The notes under the pieces: generated by a model
Database searches by the model: none
The model's input: the letters and a program-made list of their open reading frames with translations, nothing else
What the model was told of the DNA's origin: nothing
NCBI GenBank assembly: GCA_020444065.1
Contig: JAHLLQ010000012.1
Location: forward strand, 1-61,143
From: a bacterium
Lineage (GTDB): Bacteria > Sumerlaeota > Sumerlaeia > SLMS01 > JAHLLQ01
Reading direction: 5' to 3'
Length of the DNA: 61,143 bases
Part shown: positions 7,146 to 17,252 of the stretch, in pieces
How the letters are laid out: each line of letters starts with the position of its first letter
Position numbering within the stretch: the first letter of the stretch is position 1
Made by a program: the position numbers and the translations under genes

Positions 7146-9698
7146 CTACTCCACGGCGACCACTGCCAATCCCCTGCCGGGAACCACCAGCTTGCCGTCG
7201 ACCGTATCCATGGGCTCGGTCGAGGCCTCCTGTCCAAGGATGTAGACGCCATCCTTGCCACTCAGGGGAACGGTGAAATCAAGGGCTTGGGACGTGGGAT
7301 TGATCAGAATCGCAGCGTCCTTCCAGGCTTCGCCTTCGATCCCGGCGCCGTTCAGTGTGCACACGATTGTCGATGGGGCAGGGCGAATGTCGTCGCGAAT
7401 CACAAAGCGTTTGCGGATCTCACCGGCATCTCGCATGCGGAAAATCGGGTGGGCCTTGCGCAGCGCGATGACGTTCGTGTGGAACTCAACGCTCGCGGCG
7501 TTATCCTTCTTCCACTCCCAGTGAATCGCGTTCACATCGTCGTTCGAGTTGTAGCTGTTTTCTGCGCCCTTCTTGTTGCGCAGCATCTCGGCGCCGCCGT
7601 GCATGAAGACTCCGCCCTGGGACACCGCAAGGATCGCGAACGTCAGATCCTGCATCTTGACGAGCTCCTCGCGAGAGGCATTCTGCGAGGAAATCTCAAG
7701 CTTGTCCCAAAGGGTCATATCGTCGTGGCAGGTTGCATATTCGATCGCGTTCGTCGGCTTCTCCGCCCAATCGGTGATCGCGCCACTGAGGCCCTTCAGA
7801 ACGCCATCGCGCTGCGAGGCATTCTGCACGTAACCGGGGTCAGCACCCTTCGTCCCGCCCTTGATCGCATTGCGATAGTTGTCATTAAAGGCGGCGAGAT
7901 TGGTCCCGGAGATGGCACCCTTGTCCGTCAGGTGACTCAAGCCACTGCCGCTGGCCGCCCAGGGTTCGCCATACACGAGAGCCTCGGGATAAAGCTCGGC
8001 GACATCCTTCTGAACTTGCTTCATCGTCTCCAGGTCGACCAGACCCATCAGGTCGAAGCGGAAACCGTCGACGCCGTACTCATCGATCCAGTACTTACAG
8101 GAATCGAGGATGAACTTGCGCGCCATCGGGGCCTCGCTACGGAACTCATTACCGGTGCCACTGCCATTCCAGAACGAACCATCCGGCTTCATCCGATGGT
8201 AGTACCCGGGTGCAAGGTTTTCAAACGCATTGCCGGGCGACGTGTGGTTGTAGACAACATCGATGATCACGCCGATGTTCTCATCATGAAGCGCCTTCAC
8301 GAGTTGCTTGAATTCGCGGATCCGCGCATCGCCGTCGATGGTCGAGGCGTAAATGCCTTCCGGTGTGAAGAAGTTCCATGTCATGTATCCCCAGTTGTAG
8401 CCGAACTTCGTTTCGTCGTTGTGGCAGTCCATCGGCGGCATCAGTTGGACGTGAGTCACGCCAAGCGCCTTCAAGTGATCGATGCCGGTGGCAATCGTGT
8501 CATCATCTGGCAGATGCGTTCCGTGCTCGATAAAGCCGAGGTACTTGCCGGGATTCGCTACGCCCGAAGACGGATCGACAGTGAAGTCGCGCACGTGCAT
8601 TTCGTAGATAATGGCATCCGTCAGCGCTCCGCCGTAATCGGGGCGCTTCACCGGACGGAAACCTTCGGGATCCGTCTTGCGAAGATTGGTGATGCGCGAA
8701 CGATCCAGCCGGCCGACGGTGTTTTTCGCATAAGGATCGATGGTTTCCCGACCCATTCCGTGCTGTCGCGTGTTGGTCTTCAGAGCGTAATACCGTCCCT
8801 CCAGATCGCCTTCGACGACGGCTTCCCACACGCCATGGCCGGCGTGCTCCATGGCGATCTCCTCGCGTCCCTGCGGGCCATCGGCCTCGTCGTACAGAAC
8901 AACCCAGGCCTCCGTGGACATCGGCGAGAAAAGCCGGAAAGTCGTGTTCTCCGCCGTATATACCGCGCCCATTTCGCTGTCCGAATAAAACAGGTCGCGA
9001 TCGTCGAGAATGTCACGAGGGGTCAGCGGGGATTCGCCATAGCCTTCGAATGCAACCGTGTAGTCAGCAAACGGATCCATCGGCGCTGCCATCTTGATCT
9101 CAACGCCCATGCGATCGGGTGTCACATTGAGGCGCGCAATCTCGAGCTCCTCATCATCCGTAGTTGCCTTGGCGGCGTCCTTGCCAGGAGGCATTCCTTC
9201 GAGGGGATGCGAGAGCAGCAGGAAGATCTTCGACGGGCCGTCCAGGAACGCTCCGGTCATTCGTGGATGGGTATCGGGTTCCGACGTATAGATCTTCGGA
9301 TCATTTCCAATCAACCAGACTTCGGAACCAAGTTCCGGCGTCCAGTAGCGGTCGGAGCCATCCTTGAAATCCCAGGAGTGCTTGAGGCGCGGAATAAAGC
9401 CGATGCGTTCTTCGGGAGAATCGTCGTTTCCATACTTGGAAAGATCGATATCGAAACGCACACCGAAGTCGCACGGCTGCGCTTGAATCTCGCGTTCTTC
9501 TTCAGGGGGCATGCGCTGGTCGCGTCCGTCCCATGTCCAAAGCCCCGCTCCACCGTAGTCGCCATCGAAGCGATGGTAGTAAATCGTCAAGTGAGCGGGT
9601 GCCTGTTCAGGCTCGGGCGCATCATTCTGGGCGGCTGCACAGGCAGCAAAGCCCCACGTCAGAGCGGCCAAACACATGATTCGAAGAAGCGTCTTCAT
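7146..9698 (-). CDS. pulA: Exported type I pullulanase (GH13 with CBM41-like and CBM48 domains)
   Basis: Pullulanase cleaves alpha-1,6 branch links in pullulan, glycogen or starch. The 850-residue product has a signal peptide (cleavage near AAA/Q; Cys20 lies in an imperfect lipobox), a CBM41-like domain with WTWDGRD at about 36-140, a CBM48 domain at about 245-340, and a GH13 barrel from about 360. The type I signature YNWGY is at 434-438. Catalytic residues are visible as Asp549 (DGFRFD), Glu578 (YGEPW) and Asp659 (CHDD). It should act outside the cytoplasm, producing linear glucans for the GH13-GH31 enzyme encoded upstream. ATG 9698 starts the signal peptide. A 939-codon opposite-strand frame over it is a coding shadow. 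Confidence 0.95.
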   Translation of the reverse strand: MKTLLRIMCLAALTWGFAACAAAQNDAPEPEQAPAHLTIYYHRFDGDYGGAGLWTWDGRDQRMPPEEEREIQAQPCDFGVRFDIDLSKYGNDDSPEERIGFIPRLKHSWDFKDGSDRYWTPELGSEVWLIGNDPKIYTSEPDTHPRMTGAFLDGPSKIFLLLSHPLEGMPPGKDAAKATTDDEELEIARLNVTPDRMGVEIKMAAPMDPFADYTVAFEGYGESPLTPRDILDDRDLFYSDSEMGAVYTAENTTFRLFSPMSTEAWVVLYDEADGPQGREEIAMEHAGHGVWEAVVEGDLEGRYYALKTNTRQHGMGRETIDPYAKNTVGRLDRSRITNLRKTDPEGFRPVKRPDYGGALTDAIIYEMHVRDFTVDPSSGVANPGKYLGFIEHGTHLPDDDTIATGIDHLKALGVTHVQLMPPMDCHNDETKFGYNWGYMTWNFFTPEGIYASTIDGDARIREFKQLVKALHDENIGVIIDVVYNHTSPGNAFENLAPGYYHRMKPDGSFWNGSGTGNEFRSEAPMARKFILDSCKYWIDEYGVDGFRFDLMGLVDLETMKQVQKDVAELYPEALVYGEPWAASGSGLSHLTDKGAISGTNLAAFNDNYRNAIKGGTKGADPGYVQNASQRDGVLKGLSGAITDWAEKPTNAIEYATCHDDMTLWDKLEISSQNASREELVKMQDLTFAILAVSQGGVFMHGGAEMLRNKKGAENSYNSNDDVNAIHWEWKKDNAASVEFHTNVIALRKAHPIFRMRDAGEIRKRFVIRDDIRPAPSTIVCTLNGAGIEGEAWKDAAILINPTSQALDFTVPLSGKDGVYILGQEASTEPMDTVDGKLVVPGRGLAVVAVE

Positions 9699-9816
9699 CG
9701 GGATCCCCCCTGAGATCGATGGGTATGGCGTCCGCGGCGGTGCCGGCCGACGGACCGAGGCCTATTCGGTCGTGGCACCGTGCGGAACGCAAGCGATTTA
9801 GGGGGGGATGACCGGG

Positions 9817-10872
9817 TTAGCCGCCGCGCTTCTCCCGCAATATCGACATCAGGTTTTGCGAGAAAGAGAGCGCGTCGGCTCGCGTCAAGTGCGACCATTC
9901 GGGGCATTCATAGCCCGCCAGGCTTTCGTAGTCTTCGAAGTGCACCCCGACGCAGCCGCCTTGCTCAACCAGCGGGTCCCAGTATGTCTCTCGGGGGTTC
10001 GTTTCCCGCTCGAACTCGCGAATCCATCCGCTTGATGGGCAGCGGACCAGGATCACTTCCCCACCCCGGGACTGGATGGCACGAATGTCAGCCAGGACTT
10101 CCCCGCGTATCTGATCGAGCAGCGGCGGCGGCAGCGGCCTTGCGAAGGAGAACAGCACCTGCCAGATTCCTTGGACTTCTTTCTGGAAGGCCGGATCCGT
10201 CTCCATCTTCTGCCACATCTTCTCGTCGCGCTCGATCTTGACGCGCGCGAAGTATGGCGGCAGGCGTGGGGGTGCCTGATAGCCTTCGCGCCCTGGCATC
10301 GGGATGGTCCGTCGCAGAAGACCTGCAAGCGCCAGGTCCTCCTTTTGAAGAAATGCGAATACGCTCTCGGGGACAAGGGCCAGATACGCCGAAGCCTTCG
10401 CCGCGGGCGTGCGCTTCGGTTCCTTCAGAATCCAGTCCATCGTCATCTCCAGGTTCATCCCGCCTGGAGCGTGGAACAGGCTCGGGACGTACCCGAGGAA
10501 GACGGTGCCTTTGAAGGATTCGTCTTCGGCCAGCATGTGCAGAACCGGCCGCGGGACGCTTCCATTCATTGCGAGATTGATGATCGGACCATCGCCGAAT
10601 TCCTCTCGTACAGTCTCGTGATCCAGATCGAATCGAATACGCGAAGAGCCTACGATAACGATCGGCTCCTTGTTCTCTGCAGCACGCAATCGATCAACGG
10701 ACATGCCCCAGAGTTGAGGCGTGTCGTTGTATGATGGACCGTAGCCCCATGAGCGGACGATGCCCTCCCATGCGGCGATCGCGATCAAACTGAGGATCAT
10801 CGTGACAACGAATACCCGAATCCAACGTTGATCCGGAATCGGGCGATCAGAACTGGAAGTAGATGAAGGCAT
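9817..10872 (-). CDS. Membrane-anchored SGNH-hydrolase-like protein paired with an MBOAT acyltransferase
   Basis: The 351-residue product has one N-terminal membrane helix (about 19-37) and an extracytoplasmic domain. IVIVGSSRIRFDL (Ser near residue 76) resembles SGNH block I and PEWSHLT (His about 328) resembles the C-terminal catalytic block. Its start overlaps the end of the MBOAT gene by 26 bases, so the two are translationally linked. In DltB/DltD, AlgI/AlgJ and PatA/PatB systems such a protein completes acyl transfer to an exported polymer, and I infer the same here. The target is unknown. GSS in place of GDS is common in this partner class. It could also be an inactive binding protein. 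Confidence 0.75.
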   Translation of the reverse strand: MPSSTSSSDRPIPDQRWIRVFVVTMILSLIAIAAWEGIVRSWGYGPSYNDTPQLWGMSVDRLRAAENKEPIVIVGSSRIRFDLDHETVREEFGDGPIINLAMNGSVPRPVLHMLAEDESFKGTVFLGYVPSLFHAPGGMNLEMTMDWILKEPKRTPAAKASAYLALVPESVFAFLQKEDLALAGLLRRTIPMPGREGYQAPPRLPPYFARVKIERDEKMWQKMETDPAFQKEVQGIWQVLFSFARPLPPPLLDQIRGEVLADIRAIQSRGGEVILVRCPSSGWIREFERETNPRETYWDPLVEQGGCVGVHFEDYESLAGYECPEWSHLTRADALSFSQNLMSILREKRGG

Positions 10873-12268
10873 CGCCGCCTCCTTGCATGAGGATAATCGA
10901 GATAATCATACCAAACCAGATCAACGACGCGAGCCACCACGGCGTGCGTTCGACAAGCCACTCATGGCTGCTGTGGCGCATCATCCAGTGTGCCAGCAGG
11001 AGTCCGGCGTTGATGATGAGAACTGCGGCAATGTCGAAGTATGGCAATACCACTGCCCCACCATCGAGAGCACCGAACATCGCCGCGATCAGTCGCCAGG
11101 CCGTGGCGAAGTCATCGGCGCGGAAGAAGACCCATGTGATCAGAACCAGGAAATACGTGAGCAGAATGAAGCACACTTCGGCGGCCATGGTCTTGACCCA
11201 GGCCTTGTGCCCCAGCCTCATCCGCAACCAGCGTTCGGCGCTGAGATACAATCCATGAAGCCCGCCCCACACAACAAAGGTCCACGCGGCGCCGTGCCAC
11301 AGGCCACCGAGGAGCATGGTGATCATCAGGTTCGCGTAAATGCGCGGCGTGCTGACTCGGCTGCCGCCTAAGGGAATGTAGAGGTAGTCGCGAAGCCATG
11401 TGGAGAGCGTGATATGCCAACGCCGCCAGAAGTCTGAGAATCCAGTCGCGGCGTACGGAAATCGGAAGTTGTTTGGCAGATTGAAGCCAAGGCAAAGCGC
11501 CGCTCCGACTGCACAAGTGGAGTACCCCGCGAAGTCGCTGAAGATCTGGGCACTGAAGGCAAGGACGCCGACCCACGCATCAAAAGTCGTTACGGCGTTC
11601 GCGGCGCCAAAGACGTCATCTGCCGGCTTTGCGAGGAATCCATCAGCCAACACGACTTTCTGGAAGAGCCCGACGGTCAGCAGCACAAGTCCCCAGATGA
11701 ACGCGTTGGCAGTGACCTTCGTGGGTTTCTTGCACTGAGGAAGGAACTCCGATGCGCGAACGATCGGGCCGGCGACAAGCTGGGGGAAGAACGTCACGTA
11801 CAACGCATAGTCGAGGAACGAATGCCAGGGCTTCAGTTCCTTCCGATAAACATCGATCGTGTAGGAGAGAGTCTGGAAGGTGTAGAAGGAAATGCCCATC
11901 GGCAGCACAATCGATGGAGCGGCCGGATTGTAGTTGAAGCCCACCGCGTGCATCATGGCCGTGAAGTTCTCCAGCACAAACCCACCGTACTTGAAGAATC
12001 CAAGCAGCCCGAGATTCACATACAAACTGACCATCAGACCACCAATCCGGCGGCCTTTCGTCGATGCACCGGCAACCATGCGCGATGCAAACCAGTCCAC
12101 GATCGTCGAAATCCAAAGGAGGAAGACGAGCGGCGGGTTCCACGCTGCGTAGAAGATATAGCTGGCGATCAGCAGATTGAACTTCTTCAGCCGCCAGGGG
12201 AACTTCAGATTGTGAAGGATCAGAACAACGACAAAGAAGACAACAAACGTCAGGGAGTTAAAGAGCAA
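10847..12268 (-). CDS. MBOAT-family O-acyltransferase (AlgI/DltB-like)
   Basis: These multi-pass enzymes move acyl groups across the inner membrane for O-acylation of cell-surface polymers. The 473-residue product has about ten hydrophobic segments, the SFYTFQTLSY region, the FWRRWHITLSTWLRDY motif with His285, and the catalytic GGLWHGAAWT motif with His325. The start is TTG 12268, ten bases after a GAGAGGA-like site; the usual N-terminal length supports it. It is followed by the overlapping SGNH-like gene, giving a complete two-gene acylation unit inserted among alpha-glucan genes. The acylated substrate cannot be read from sequence. Confidence 0.92.
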   Translation of the reverse strand: MLFNSLTFVVFFVVVLILHNLKFPWRLKKFNLLIASYIFYAAWNPPLVFLLWISTIVDWFASRMVAGASTKGRRIGGLMVSLYVNLGLLGFFKYGGFVLENFTAMMHAVGFNYNPAAPSIVLPMGISFYTFQTLSYTIDVYRKELKPWHSFLDYALYVTFFPQLVAGPIVRASEFLPQCKKPTKVTANAFIWGLVLLTVGLFQKVVLADGFLAKPADDVFGAANAVTTFDAWVGVLAFSAQIFSDFAGYSTCAVGAALCLGFNLPNNFRFPYAATGFSDFWRRWHITLSTWLRDYLYIPLGGSRVSTPRIYANLMITMLLGGLWHGAAWTFVVWGGLHGLYLSAERWLRMRLGHKAWVKTMAAEVCFILLTYFLVLITWVFFRADDFATAWRLIAAMFGALDGGAVVLPYFDIAAVLIINAGLLLAHWMMRHSSHEWLVERTPWWLASLIWFGMIISIILMQGGGDAFIYFQF

Positions 12269-12394
12269 GGGCCGGGAATCCTCTCGTGGTAGGGTGCCGC
12301 CGACTTCGTCGCGGTCCGCCCTCCCGGCCTCTCAAGTGCGCCCATTCCCAGGTTGTCGGGATGGTGCGTAAGGTTCGTGCTCTACGGCAAGCCC

Positions 12395-12436
12395 AAAAAC
12401 GAGTGAGGCCCTCCACGTATTCGCGCAGAGGGCCTC
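12395..12436 (-). terminator. Intrinsic terminator of the GH13-GH31 gene
   Basis: GAGGCCCTC and GAGGGCCTC form a perfect 9-bp stem (12405-12413 with 12428-12436). Read on the minus strand it is followed within four bases by TTTTT (12399-12395). It lies 23 bases beyond the stop of the gene ending at 12459. Confidence 0.82.
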
Positions 12437-12458
12437 GGGTGGGACTATGGGTTGCCTG

Positions 12459-15400
12459 TTACTTGCTGGGAATGCTCGCCTTCACGGCGAGAGCCGGCGT
12501 TCCATCGGGTGCGTCGACGTGAACGCCGAATTCCCAACCGGCAGCCCCCTGCGTGATCTTCAGGAGTAGTTCGTTTGTACCCTTCTTGAGATGAACCGGT
12601 ACGATATCCTGCTTCGACTTGTACGGGCGGCCCACGGAGTTGCGATGGACTTCCTCGCCGTTCAGCCACGCAGCCACGCCATCGTCGGAACCGATCGCGA
12701 GGATAACATCCATCTCTTCCGGCGCTTCGAGCCACGTCACGGCATACGCCGCGGCGTACTCGTTGAAACCGCCGGTTGCCTCGTGCAGATCGACCACAAA
12801 CTCATCGCTGAGATTTGTTTCCGCATCAATTGTGCGCTTGATCGGGCGCCATGATGCCGTCCGACCGTTCTTGCCAGGATACGTCGCGGCGAGGTCGATC
12901 GATTCCTCCGGCGGGAAGACCTTGTCGAGCCCATCCTCCCACGCGTTGTCGAACGGACCGATGACGTACCACTCGCTAATCGAAGGAAGCAGCAGGTCGC
13001 GGAAGGGAACGCGGAATTCACGGCCGCCATGACGAAGCAGAATCTCCGCCTCCAGGTAGGTCGTCTGCGGATTGCCGATCGGCGCGAGATCAAAGGAGGC
13101 CGTGACAGGCGCCCCAGGCTTCAACTGGCCGATGGGAACCTCGGTCGCTCCCTCGACGCGCCAGTTCTGTGGCGTCTTCAGTGAGATTGCGCCGGACAAA
13201 TCGCCCGCATCGCGCAGAAGGTTCACATCGGCTTCAACTCGAATGGGATGTGTGGGATCGGCAGAACCAGTTGCCCGAAGAGCTGCCGTCAGCCCGAGCA
13301 GACGGGCCGTGGCCTGTAGCACATCGTCTGGATCCGCCTCGCTGTCGCCGATCGACTTCAAGAGCGTCAGCCAGTGCTCGCCGTCCATCGCATCGACGAG
13401 CGCATTCGGTGAGTCGGCCTGCTCGGAGAGGCTTTCCGCGAGTTCCAGCGTCGCGCGAAGTTCACTCGGAGAGTTGTCACCCAGCAGGTCGTCCGCCGCG
13501 TAGAGACAATGCAGGCGAGACTTCATGGCGTCGGCAAGATCGCTCTCCGACGGCTGGATGATGATCGTGCGCGGCTTGTTCGTCGGAGCGGATTCGATAT
13601 CCACAACGGTGACCATAGCGCGCGGATCGTGATACCATCCCGCGCTGTCTGAGTTCGCTGCCTTCTGTGGAATAGCCTCGCCATCGCACGTAACCGACAT
13701 TGGCGCCCAAGTGCTCTCCAGGCGCAACTGCCATGCACGGGTCGTCAGAAGGCCATCGAACTCACCCTTAATCGGTTCGATGGTGATGACAGTGCGGCCA
13801 TCCTGGGTGCGCTGTGTGAACTGCGTCCATGCGCACGACCCCTTCTGATAGGCGATCGTCTCCCCATCGTCTTCGTACAGACGGCCTTCGCCTTCCACAC
13901 CGGGATAGATGTGAAGAATCGCCGGATCGAGCGGCTTCTCATTCACGCGATGGCGTTTCGTTGCAGCCGGAATGATGCTGCCAGCTCGCACGAAAATGGG
14001 AACTTCGTCCAGCGTCGCAAGGCTGGTGATCACTGCGGGACCTTCGTGCGTTTCGCCGGTCAGCCAATCAATCCACTCGCCGGGAGGAAGCCATGTTTCC
14101 TTCAGCGCGCATCCGCTGACGGGGTCGCGCGGCGAGGCCACAGGCGATATCAGTAGATCATCACCGAGCATGTACTCCTCGGTGAATTCGTACGCCTCGT
14201 CGAATTTTGCCCAGTTGTAGTACATCGGCCGACACATCGAAACGCCCGTGTCGTAAGCTTCTCGCGCCGCTGTGTAAGTATACGGCAACAGGTGATAGCG
14301 CAGGTGAAAGGACTTGCGAGCGCTCTCGAAGACTTCATCCGGGAACTTCCAGATGGCGCGCACTGCGTCGGGGTGTTTGGTCGCATGTGTACGCAGGAAC
14401 GGCGACAGGGCCCCTAACTGAATCCAGCGCGCATAGATTTCCGGCTCAACCGGGCCCGGGAAGTGACCGCCGATGTCGTTGCTCCAATACCCATATCCAA
14501 CGTTTCCGGCGGTCGCTGTGAACTTCGATTGGAAAGCCACAGTTTCCCACGTGCTGTACGTGTCGCCTGAGAATCCAATCTGGTAGCGATGATTGCCAAG
14601 GCCTCCCCAACGACTGAAGATGACGGGGCGTTTTCCGGCGCGCGCCGGGTTCGTTTCCATGTCCGTCCAATGCATGTAGTTCAACCAGAAGAGCGGATCC
14701 AGGCCGGGCGCTCCGGACACTGAGCCCTGCTGCCAATCCAGCCACCAGAAATCGACGCCTTCATCTTCCAGAGGATGATGGAGGTACTTGAAGTAGGCGT
14801 CCATGTACTGCGGGCTCGTGCAATCGAACGGGACGCCATCGATCTTGTTCGGATCCAATCCCATCGCGCGGGCGACCTCGGGGAATGCAGCCTCATGCTT
14901 CCCGACGCCGGAATGCGGATGCAGGTTCAGCGTCACATGCAATCCCTGGTCGTGCACCCACTTCAGGAATGCCGGCGGATCGGGAAAGAGCTCCCGGTTC
15001 CAGGTGTATCCCGTCCAGCCGTTGTCGGGATACTGCTCGCCGACCAGGTGCCAGTCCATATCGACGACGAGGATATCCAGCGGGATGTCACGCTTCTTGT
15101 AGGCTTCCACGAGTTCCTTCAGTTCCTCGTCACTGTAGTTCCAATAGCGCGACCACCAGGCACCCATCAGATAGCGCGGCGGCATCGGAATCTTGCCGGC
15201 GACCTTTGTGAAATCTGCAAGAGCTTGCTTGTAATCGTGACCATGGCCGAAGAAGTACCAGTCAAGCGCCTTGTCGTTCGCGCGCATGTGGAACCACGGC
15301 AGATTCTCATCGCCGAAAAGGAGTCGTTTCGAATCGTCGACGAGAACCCAGCCGTCGCGTGAAAGCAGGCCCGGATCGAGTTCCGTCGGGCCGTTGACGC

Positions 15401-17165
15401 TATCGAGTGTGCGCGTTGTGCCGCGCAAATTGCCTGAATTCTCCATCCCGGGAACCCAGTGCTTCACTTCGTCGGCAACGTGGAATTCGATGGAGAGATT
15501 CTCTTTCGTGAAGCCAACTCCTACACCCGTGTAGTGCAGTTCCAGGTCGTTCGTCTTGATCAGAACGCCGTCGCCTTTGCGTTCGGTCCTAAAGGCGGGC
15601 GCGGGGAGATTTCGGTTGATGAAGGCAAACGATTGCCGGTCCTCGAACTGCCCATTCGGAGACCACTCCATGCGAATCAGTTCTGGAGTCAGCACCGTGA
15701 ACCGCGCATTTCCCGCGATCACGACGGCATCCGGATTGGCCTTGCCATTGCTATTCTTGACGGAAGGAAGCAGATTGTCCTCCGTCAGAATCTTCCATCC
15801 CCAGGCAGGAAGTTCGAGTTCATTCCCTTCAACAAGATCATGCGTCAACGTCATGCGAACAGGCTCCTTGGAAAGGTTCACGACAACCAACGCCTGGTCG
15901 GTTGGACTGGTGCGTTCGAAGGCGAGAATCTTGTCAGGCTGTTCCGTCTTCAGCAGGTTGAGTTCGCCATCTTGAAGCGCGGGATGTGCATGACGCGTAG
16001 CGATCAGATCCTTCCAGAATGCGCGCAAATTGTGCGGGTCCTGAGTGAAATCGATCGGCGTGCGCGTGAAGAAAGTCGCGTCACGATCTGAGCCCTCCCC
16101 CACTTCGATTCCGGCGTAAACCAGCGGAACCCCAGGCAGCGTCATCGTCAGAACGGCAGCCGCCTTCATTGGCTCCACGCCACCGAATGCACTGATTGCC
16201 CGTGGCTTGTCGTGGTTCTCCAGGAAAAGCACCTGCATGGAGTCCTTCGGGTAATGCAATTGCCGGCGGTGACAATCCTGCCAGACGGCCAAGGCGCTCT
16301 TCTTGCCATGCACAACTTCCAGAAGATTATCGCGCAGGCCTTCGTAGTGCACCATGTCGAAGCCATTGGAGTAATGGCTGGCTTCCTGGCTTTCCGCAAA
16401 CATCAGAAAGTCTGGGTCGAGGTCTCGTAACTCATCGGTGATTTCAGACCACCAGTCGCGCGGAACAAGGTCGGCAACATCGCAACGATAGCCATCAATG
16501 CCGAACTCCGTCACCCAGTATCGGAGCACCTTCGAACACTGCTCGCGCACGTCGGGGCAGTCCCAATCCAAGTCGACGATATCCGTCCAGTCGTCGTACT
16601 CTGCGCGCGGATTTCCGTTGGCATCTCGAAGGTACCACTCGGGATGCGCCTTTGCCCACACGTGGTCGTGCGCCGTGTGGTTCACGACACAGTCCATCAT
16701 GACCTTGATGCCCAAGTCATGCGCGGCGGCGATGTACTCCTTGAAGTCCTCCTCCGTCCCCAATGCGGGATCGATCGCGTAGTAGTCGCTGATCGAGTAC
16801 GGGCTGCCATCGGGGCCTTTGCGTTTCTCTTTTCCGATGGGATGAATGGGAAGCAGCCAGATGATGTTCGCGCCGAGGTCTTTGACCTCGGGCAGACGTT
16901 CTCGTGCCGCATCGAAGGTGCCTTCCGGCGTGTAGTTGCGCACATAGATGCAGTACATCACCAGATCGCCGTCGTCGTGCAGCGTCCGGCGCACCGGCAT
17001 ATCGTACCAGTCGCTGGTTTGTGCCTGAGGTGCTGGGGCAGGTTTTGCGGTTTCCGGCGCAGGGATCGCCGGAGGTTCGGGAGTCGTCATGCTGCAGCCT
17101 CCGAGAATTCCGATCAGAAGAAGGGCGAAGAGGGCGCTCGCCGGGCGCTTGGTTCGTATCAACAT
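12459..17165 (-). CDS. Lipoprotein fusing a GH13 alpha-amylase domain to a GH31 alpha-glucosidase domain
   Basis: One 1568-residue chain carries two complete glycoside hydrolases. The N-terminus has a signal peptide with lipobox LGGC (Cys24), so it is probably tethered to a membrane. The GH13 barrel (about 65-400) shows Asp229 (DGYRCD), Glu258 (FAES) and Asp319 (ENHD). The GH31 part (about 475-1130) has a beta-sandwich, then a barrel with nucleophile Asp810 (FWWLDW) and acid/base Asp868 (SGDTYSTWET). Beyond it are a helical stretch and a beta-rich end (WYVIGPFDN, then IGSDDGVAAWLNGEEV) resembling a carbohydrate-binding sandwich. GH13 would cut internal alpha-glucan bonds and GH31 would release glucose or transfer it. 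It is divergent from the XylR-like gene, the likely regulator. Exact substrate is inferred. Confidence 0.93.
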   Translation of the reverse strand: MLIRTKRPASALFALLLIGILGGCSMTTPEPPAIPAPETAKPAPAPQAQTSDWYDMPVRRTLHDDGDLVMYCIYVRNYTPEGTFDAARERLPEVKDLGANIIWLLPIHPIGKEKRKGPDGSPYSISDYYAIDPALGTEEDFKEYIAAAHDLGIKVMMDCVVNHTAHDHVWAKAHPEWYLRDANGNPRAEYDDWTDIVDLDWDCPDVREQCSKVLRYWVTEFGIDGYRCDVADLVPRDWWSEITDELRDLDPDFLMFAESQEASHYSNGFDMVHYEGLRDNLLEVVHGKKSALAVWQDCHRRQLHYPKDSMQVLFLENHDKPRAISAFGGVEPMKAAAVLTMTLPGVPLVYAGIEVGEGSDRDATFFTRTPIDFTQDPHNLRAFWKDLIATRHAHPALQDGELNLLKTEQPDKILAFERTSPTDQALVVVNLSKEPVRMTLTHDLVEGNELELPAWGWKILTEDNLLPSVKNSNGKANPDAVVIAGNARFTVLTPELIRMEWSPNGQFEDRQSFAFINRNLPAPAFRTERKGDGVLIKTNDLELHYTGVGVGFTKENLSIEFHVADEVKHWVPGMENSGNLRGTTRTLDSVNGPTELDPGLLSRDGWVLVDDSKRLLFGDENLPWFHMRANDKALDWYFFGHGHDYKQALADFTKVAGKIPMPPRYLMGAWWSRYWNYSDEELKELVEAYKKRDIPLDILVVDMDWHLVGEQYPDNGWTGYTWNRELFPDPPAFLKWVHDQGLHVTLNLHPHSGVGKHEAAFPEVARAMGLDPNKIDGVPFDCTSPQYMDAYFKYLHHPLEDEGVDFWWLDWQQGSVSGAPGLDPLFWLNYMHWTDMETNPARAGKRPVIFSRWGGLGNHRYQIGFSGDTYSTWETVAFQSKFTATAGNVGYGYWSNDIGGHFPGPVEPEIYARWIQLGALSPFLRTHATKHPDAVRAIWKFPDEVFESARKSFHLRYHLLPYTYTAAREAYDTGVSMCRPMYYNWAKFDEAYEFTEEYMLGDDLLISPVASPRDPVSGCALKETWLPPGEWIDWLTGETHEGPAVITSLATLDEVPIFVRAGSIIPAATKRHRVNEKPLDPAILHIYPGVEGEGRLYEDDGETIAYQKGSCAWTQFTQRTQDGRTVITIEPIKGEFDGLLTTRAWQLRLESTWAPMSVTCDGEAIPQKAANSDSAGWYHDPRAMVTVVDIESAPTNKPRTIIIQPSESDLADAMKSRLHCLYAADDLLGDNSPSELRATLELAESLSEQADSPNALVDAMDGEHWLTLLKSIGDSEADPDDVLQATARLLGLTAALRATGSADPTHPIRVEADVNLLRDAGDLSGAISLKTPQNWRVEGATEVPIGQLKPGAPVTASFDLAPIGNPQTTYLEAEILLRHGGREFRVPFRDLLLPSISEWYVIGPFDNAWEDGLDKVFPPEESIDLAATYPGKNGRTASWRPIKRTIDAETNLSDEFVVDLHEATGGFNEYAAAYAVTWLEAPEEMDVILAIGSDDGVAAWLNGEEVHRNSVGRPYKSKQDIVPVHLKKGTNELLLKITQGAAGWEFGVHVDAPDGTPALAVKASIPSK

Positions 17166-17252
17166 GGGGGTCGCTCACTCCACTGACAATGGGCCGGCGG
17201 TCCTGGTGCGAGCCGGCTGAAGACAGAGTAGACCGCTCCACCACCAGACTCA

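Noticed and set aside
6894-9713. 939-codon plus-strand open frame opposite the pullulanase
   Set aside because: It is antisense to a gene with intact GH13 catalytic motifs, shows no family features, and follows from high-GC codon use.
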